Of a DNA stretch of 44,102 nt, positions 40,231 through 44,102 are shown piece after piece. The position numbers and the translations under genes are program-made. Origin of the DNA: Paucimonas sp. (GTDB taxonomy: Bacteria; Pseudomonadota; Gammaproteobacteria; Pseudomonadales; Pseudomonadaceae). Position 1 is the first letter of the stretch, and every line of letters starts with the position of its first letter. Below the pieces are notes generated by a model. The model did no database searches, was not told the origin of the DNA, and worked only from the letters and a program-made list of their open reading frames with translations. Location: assembly GCA_031253995.1 (NCBI GenBank), contig JAIRVG010000090.1, positions 1 to 44,102 of the forward strand. The letters are read 5' to 3'.

Positions 40231-42843
40231 ATGGCCGATTGGCAGTCCCTCGATCCCGAGGCCGCTCGTGAAGCGGAAAAATACGAAAACCCCATCCCTA
40301 GCCGTGAGCTGATCCTCCAGCACCTCGCCGAACGAGGCTCGCCGGCTGCGCGCGAGCAACTGGTTGAGGAATTCGGCCTGCAGACCGAGGACCAGATCGA
40401 AGCCCTGCGTCGTCGCCTGCGCGCCATGGAGCGTGATGGCCAGCTTATCTACACCCGGCGCGGCACCTATGCCCCGGTGGACAAGCTCGACCTGATCCTC
40501 GGCCGCGTCTCCGGCCACCGCGACGGTTTCGGCTTCCTGATTCCCGACGACGGCACCGAGGACCTGTTCCTCAGCCCGTCGCAGATGCGCCTGGTGTTCG
40601 ACGGTGACCGCGCCCTGGCCCGGGTCTCCGGCGTCGATCGCCGTGGCCGCCGCGAAGGCGTGCTGGTGGAAATCATCTCCCGCGCCCACGAAAGCATCGT
40701 CGGTCGCTACTTCGAGGAAGGCGGCATCGGCTTCGTCACCGCCGACAACCCGAAGATCCAGCAGGAAGTGCTGGTCACCCCGGGCCGCAACGCCGGGGCC
40801 AAGATCGGCCAGTTCGTCGAGGTGAAGATCACCCACTGGCCGACCCCGCGCTTCCAGCCGCAAGGCGATGTGGTCGAGGTCATCGGCAACTACATGGCCC
40901 CGGGCATGGAAATCGACGTTGCCCTGCGCAGCTACGACATTCCCCACGTCTGGCCAGAGGCCGTGATCAAGGAAGCCCGCAAGCTCAAGCCGGAAGTGGA
41001 AGAGAAGGACAAGGAAAAGCGCATCGACCTGCGCCACCTGCCGTTCGTCACCATCGACGGTGAAGACGCCCGCGACTTCGACGACGCCGTCTATTGCGAA
41101 AGCCTGGGCAAGCTGCGCCTGTTCTCCGGCGGCTGGCGCCTCTACGTCGCGATTGCCGACGTCTCCAGCTATGTACGTCTCGGTTCGGCACTGGATGCCG
41201 AAGCCCTGGTCCGCGGCAACTCGGTGTACTTCCCCGAGCGGGTGATCCCGATGCTGCCGGAAGAACTGTCCAACGGCCTGTGCTCGCTGAACCCGCACGT
41301 CGACCGGCTGGCGATGGTCTGCGAAATGACCATCAACAAGTCCGGGCAGATGGTCGACTACCAGTTCTACGAAGCGGTGATCCACTCCCACGCGCGCCTG
41401 ACCTACAACAAGGTCAGCAGCATGCTGGAGCACGCCCGTACCCGCGAAGGCCGTGCCCTGCGTGAGGAATACAGCGAAGTGGTGCCGGACCTGAAGCAGC
41501 TCTACGCGCTGTACAAGGTGCTGCTGGCCGCCCGTCACACCCGTGGCGCGATCGACTTCGAGACCCAGGAAACCCGCATCATCTTCGGTTCCGAGCGCAA
41601 GATCGCGGAAATCCGTCCGACCGTGCGCAACGACGCCCACAAGCTGATCGAGGAATGCATGCTGGCGGCCAACGTGGCCACCGCCGAGTTCCTCAAGAAG
41701 CACGAGATCCCGGCCCTGTACCGGGTCCACGACGGTCCGCCGCCGGAGCGCCTGGAAAAACTGCGCGCCTTCCTCGGCGAGCTCGGCCTGTCCCTGCACA
41801 AGGGCAAGGACGGTCCGTCGCCGAAGGACTACCAGGCCCTGCTGGCCAACATCGCCGACCGTCCGGACTTCCACCTGATCCAGACCGTCATGCTGCGCTC
41901 CCTGAGCCAGGCGGTGTACAGCGCCGACAACAACGGCCACTTCGGCCTGAACTACGAGGCGTACACTCACTTCACCTCGCCGATCCGTCGTTACCCGGAC
42001 CTGCTGGTGCACCGTGCCATCCGCAGCGTGATCCGTTCCCGCCAGGAAACCCCGCACGTCAAGCGCGCCGGGGCGATGAGCATTCCCAAGGCGCGAATCT
42101 ACCCGTACGACGAGAACACCCTGGAGCAACTGGGCGAACAGTGCTCGATGAGCGAGCGGCGCGCCGACGAGGCGACCCGCGACGTGGTCAACTGGCTCAA
42201 GTGCGAGTACATGAAGGACCGCGTCGGCGAGTCCTTCCCGGGCGTGATCACGGCGGTGACCGGCTTCGGCCTGTTCGTCGAGCTGACCGACATCTATGTC
42301 GAAGGCATGGTCCACGTCAGCGCACTGCCGGGTGACTACTACCACTTCGACCCGGTTCACCACCGCCTTACCGGCGAGCGCACCGGTCGCAGCTTCCGCC
42401 TCGGCGACACCGTCGAAGTGCGGGTGATGCGCGTCGACCTGGAGCAGCGCAAGATCGACTTCGAGATGTCCGAGAATGCCCTGAAGGCGCCGATCGGTCG
42501 TAAGCAGCGCTCGACCGAGCCAGCGGCACCGGCCCCTTCGGCGAAGATCGGCGTGGGCGCCAAGGCCAAGGCCGCGGAGCCTGCCCAGGAAGAGCGTCCG
42601 GCCCGTCGCGCCAAGAAGGGCGAGACTTCCGAGGCGTATTTCTCCTCCCATGCCGCGGCGAACAACGCCGAAGTGCGCAAGAGCCGGGAAATGAAGAAGG
42701 CCCTGATGTCCGATGCCAAGCATGCCCATGCCAGCGGCAAGCCCGGGGGCAAGTCGTCCGGCAAGTCGGACAAGCCGACCAAGCACCGCAAGGGACCGCC
42801 TAAATCCGGTTCCTCTTCCCGCAAGAGCAAAGGCAAGTCATGA
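40231..42843 (+). CDS. rnr: ribonuclease R
   Basis: 3'-5' hydrolytic exoribonuclease that degrades structured RNA and takes part in cold growth and trans-translation. 870 residues: N-terminal helix-turn-helix-like region (about 20-85), two cold-shock domains (about 85-230), the RNB catalytic domain with DGEDARDFDDAVYCE near 273-287, an S1 domain (about 665-755, GVITAVTGFGLFVEL) and a Lys/Ser/Gly-rich basic tail of about 90 residues. All RNB aspartates are present. Overlaps rlmB by 4 bases (ATGA). Confidence 0.97.
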   Translation: MADWQSLDPEAAREAEKYENPIPSRELILQHLAERGSPAAREQLVEEFGLQTEDQIEALRRRLRAMERDGQLIYTRRGTYAPVDKLDLILGRVSGHRDGFGFLIPDDGTEDLFLSPSQMRLVFDGDRALARVSGVDRRGRREGVLVEIISRAHESIVGRYFEEGGIGFVTADNPKIQQEVLVTPGRNAGAKIGQFVEVKITHWPTPRFQPQGDVVEVIGNYMAPGMEIDVALRSYDIPHVWPEAVIKEARKLKPEVEEKDKEKRIDLRHLPFVTIDGEDARDFDDAVYCESLGKLRLFSGGWRLYVAIADVSSYVRLGSALDAEALVRGNSVYFPERVIPMLPEELSNGLCSLNPHVDRLAMVCEMTINKSGQMVDYQFYEAVIHSHARLTYNKVSSMLEHARTREGRALREEYSEVVPDLKQLYALYKVLLAARHTRGAIDFETQETRIIFGSERKIAEIRPTVRNDAHKLIEECMLAANVATAEFLKKHEIPALYRVHDGPPPERLEKLRAFLGELGLSLHKGKDGPSPKDYQALLANIADRPDFHLIQTVMLRSLSQAVYSADNNGHFGLNYEAYTHFTSPIRRYPDLLVHRAIRSVIRSRQETPHVKRAGAMSIPKARIYPYDENTLEQLGEQCSMSERRADEATRDVVNWLKCEYMKDRVGESFPGVITAVTGFGLFVELTDIYVEGMVHVSALPGDYYHFDPVHHRLTGERTGRSFRLGDTVEVRVMRVDLEQRKIDFEMSENALKAPIGRKQRSTEPAAPAPSAKIGVGAKAKAAEPAQEERPARRAKKGETSEAYFSSHAAANNAEVRKSREMKKALMSDAKHAHASGKPGGKSSGKSDKPTKHRKGPPKSGSSSRKSKGKS

Positions 42844-43586
42844 GTCAGTTGGAAAAGATCTACGGCGTGCATGCCGTGGAAGCGCTGTTGCGTCATCACC
42901 CCAAGCGGGTCAAGCAGATCTGGCTGTCCGAGGGCCGTAGCGAGCCGCGCCTCCAGGCGCTGCTGGCCCTGGCCGCGGAAAACCGCGTGGCGGTCGGCCA
43001 GGCCGAGCGCCGCGAGCTGGATGCCTGGGTCGAGGGCGTGCACCAGGGCGTGGTCGCCGAGGTCAGCCCGAGCCAGGTCTGGGGCGAGCTGATGCTCGAA
43101 GAACTGCTGGAGCGCACCGAGACGGTGCCGCTGCTGCTGGTGCTGGATGGCGTCACCGACCCGCACAACCTCGGTGCCTGCCTGCGTACCGCCGATGCTG
43201 CCGGCGCGCTGGCGGTGATCGTGCCGAAGGACAAGTCGGCGACCCTGACCGCCGCCGTGCGCAAGGTTGCCTGCGGGGCGGCCGAAGTGATCCCGCTGGT
43301 GGCGGTGACCAACCTCGCGCGGACCCTGGAAAAGCTGCAGCAGCGCGGCCTGTGGATCGTCGGCACCGCCGGCGAGGCGCAGCAGGAGCTGTACCAGCAG
43401 GACATGACCGGGCCGACCGTGCTGGTCATGGGCGCGGAAGGCAAGGGCATGCGCCGCCTGACCCGCGAGCACTGCGACTTCCTGGTGAAATTGCCGATGG
43501 CCGGTAGTGTCAGCAGCCTGAACGTCTCGGTGGCTACCGGGGTTTGCCTGTTCGAAGCCGTTCGGCAGCGTTCCGTCAGCAAGTGA
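42840..43586 (+). CDS. rlmB: 23S rRNA (guanosine-2'-O)-methyltransferase RlmB
   Basis: Methylates the ribose of G2251 in the 23S P-loop. 248 residues of the SpoU/TrmH knot family: N-terminal substrate domain (about 1-75), then motif 1 LDGVTDPHNLGACLRTADAA, motif 2 VMGAEGKGMRRLT and motif 3 LPMAGSVSSLNVSVATGVCL. Translationally coupled to rnr, as in E. coli. Confidence 0.96.
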   Translation: MSQLEKIYGVHAVEALLRHHPKRVKQIWLSEGRSEPRLQALLALAAENRVAVGQAERRELDAWVEGVHQGVVAEVSPSQVWGELMLEELLERTETVPLLLVLDGVTDPHNLGACLRTADAAGALAVIVPKDKSATLTAAVRKVACGAAEVIPLVAVTNLARTLEKLQQRGLWIVGTAGEAQQELYQQDMTGPTVLVMGAEGKGMRRLTREHCDFLVKLPMAGSVSSLNVSVATGVCLFEAVRQRSVSK

Positions 43587-43594
43587 TTCGTTGA

Positions 43595-43677
43595 GCCCAA
43601 TCGCTGGCAAGCCAGCTCCTACAGGATCGCGTGCACCGCTGACCCTGTGGGAGCTGGCTTGCCAGCGATGCTTTTGG
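43595..43677. repeat. REP-type inverted pair
   Basis: Left arm ATCGCTGGCAAGCCAGCTCC then TACAGG. Right arm CCTGTGGGAGCTGGCTTGCC then AGCGAT. Third copy in the window; it lies just after rlmB and before the rpsF promoter. Confidence 0.88.
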
Positions 43678-43706
43678 GGGCGCTGCTCAATATTTCACCA
43701 ATCACC

Positions 43707-43735
43707 TTGCTTGTCCCACCGCGCTTCTCTACAAT
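43707..43735 (+). promoter_or_regulatory. promoter of the rpsF operon
   Basis: TTGCTT, 17 bases, TACAAT, then TGCGCGCC. The GC-rich discriminator fits growth-rate control of ribosomal protein genes. Start of transcription would be about 100 bases before rpsF. Confidence 0.7.
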
Positions 43736-43801
43736 TGCGCGCCTTGTCTCAGGCACATGTGCCTGTTGCAGTGGCAAGACATACAGTGTCATTCACTCCT
43801 T

Positions 43802-43824
43802 GTCTGACCGCTTTGTCGGCAGAC
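43802..43824 (+). promoter_or_regulatory. leader hairpin before rpsF, possible S6:S18 site
   Basis: GTCTG-A-CCG loop CGG-CAGAC forms a bulged stem 22 bases upstream of the rpsF start. S6:S18 leader motifs in many bacteria display a CCG element copied from 16S rRNA; the CCG here is paired, so the fit is only partial. Confidence 0.35.
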
Positions 43825-43845
43825 TACAACCCGTAAGGAGCATTC

Positions 43846-44102
43846 ATGCGTCATTACGAAATCATCTTCCTGGTCCACCCGGATCAGAGCGAGCAAGTCG
43901 GCGGCATGGTTGAGCGTTACACCAAGCTGATCGAAGAAGACGGCGGCAAAATCCACCGTCTGGAAGACTGGGGCCGTCGTCAACTGGCCTACGCCATCAA
44001 CAACGTTCACAAGGCTCACTACGTGATGCTGAACGTTGAGTGCACCGGCAAGGCCCTGGCCGAGCTGGAAGACAACTTCCGCTACAACGATGCCGTGATC
44101 CG
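43846..44102 (+). CDS. rpsF: 30S ribosomal protein bS6 (N-terminal part, cut by window end)
   Basis: Translated start MRHYEIIFLVHPDQSEQVGG, then YTKLIEEDGGKIHRLEDWGR and RRQLAYAINNVHKAHYV, the classic S6 sequence. 85 complete codons are visible; the C-terminus continues outside. AAGGAG lies at 43835-43840. rpsR and rplI normally follow. Confidence 0.97.
   Translation, partial: MRHYEIIFLVHPDQSEQVGGMVERYTKLIEEDGGKIHRLEDWGRRQLAYAINNVHKAHYVMLNVECTGKALAELEDNFRYNDAVI

Noticed and set aside
40228..42786. 852-codon minus-strand frame opposite rnr
   Set aside because: Antisense shadow with Val/Asp/His/Gln-rich composition; rnr is certain.
1..44102. CRISPR arrays, integrases, phage genes
   Set aside because: No regularly spaced repeats and no integrase or phage structural motifs were found; repeats present are REP-type palindromes.

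Overview
The window reads as a chromosomal segment of a fluorescent-group Pseudomonas (P. fluorescens / P. putida type). The base composition is GC-rich. The core gene order (serB, psd, rhdA, motAB, rsgA, orn, queG, nnrD, tsaE, amiB, mutL, miaA, hfq, hflX, hflK, hflC, hisZ, purA, tRNA-Leu, rnr, rlmB, rpsF) is the one I know from the PAO1 PA4960-PA4935 region, and Pseudomonas REP-type palindromes sit between genes. The organism call is inferred from synteny and protein recall; no search was run.

Layout. 1-113: last codons of an ISL3-type transposase. 156-3671: a REP pair, a HAMP-type membrane protein divergent from serB, and a small OAA-family high-mannose-type lectin gene. 3687-7077: a minus-strand block (psd, rhdA, HDOD protein). 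7117-9134: motAB behind a near-consensus sigma-28 promoter. 9144-10798: an orphan TIR-like protein and rsgA. 10892-13288: orn, a TRIC/UPF0126 membrane protein and queG. 13353-22785: a tightly packed run nnrD-tsaE-amiB-mutL-miaA-hfq-hflX-hflK-hflC (NAD(P)HX repair, t6A and i6A tRNA modification, cell-wall amidase, mismatch repair, RNA chaperone, ribosome GTPase, FtsH regulators). 23051-25587: hisZ and purA.

25604-39690 is accessory. It holds a chemoreceptor, an FbpA/FbpB ferric-binding protein and permease pair, and then a nutritional-metal locus. In that locus a Fur-boxed divergent region separates an O-methyltransferase plus RhtX/FptX-like MFS importer (minus strand) from a PchR-like AraC regulator (plus strand). 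Downstream on the plus strand lie a large TonB-dependent receptor, a secreted beta-barrel-type cargo protein with no lipobox, and a Slam-family (DUF560, type XI secretion) outer-membrane protein. A shared CGGTGA/TCACCG inverted repeat lies upstream of both the regulator and the receptor and is a candidate operator. Together these suggest an iron-regulated system that secretes a protein ligand-catcher through Slam and recovers its ligand through the TonB receptor. The ligand may be heme, but the MFS importer and methyltransferase point rather to a small metallophore. This is the most notable part of the window.

39702-44102 returns to the core: two identical tandem tRNA-Leu(CAG) genes on the minus strand with their own terminator and promoter, then rnr-rlmB (overlapping), a REP pair, and the start of the rpsF operon.
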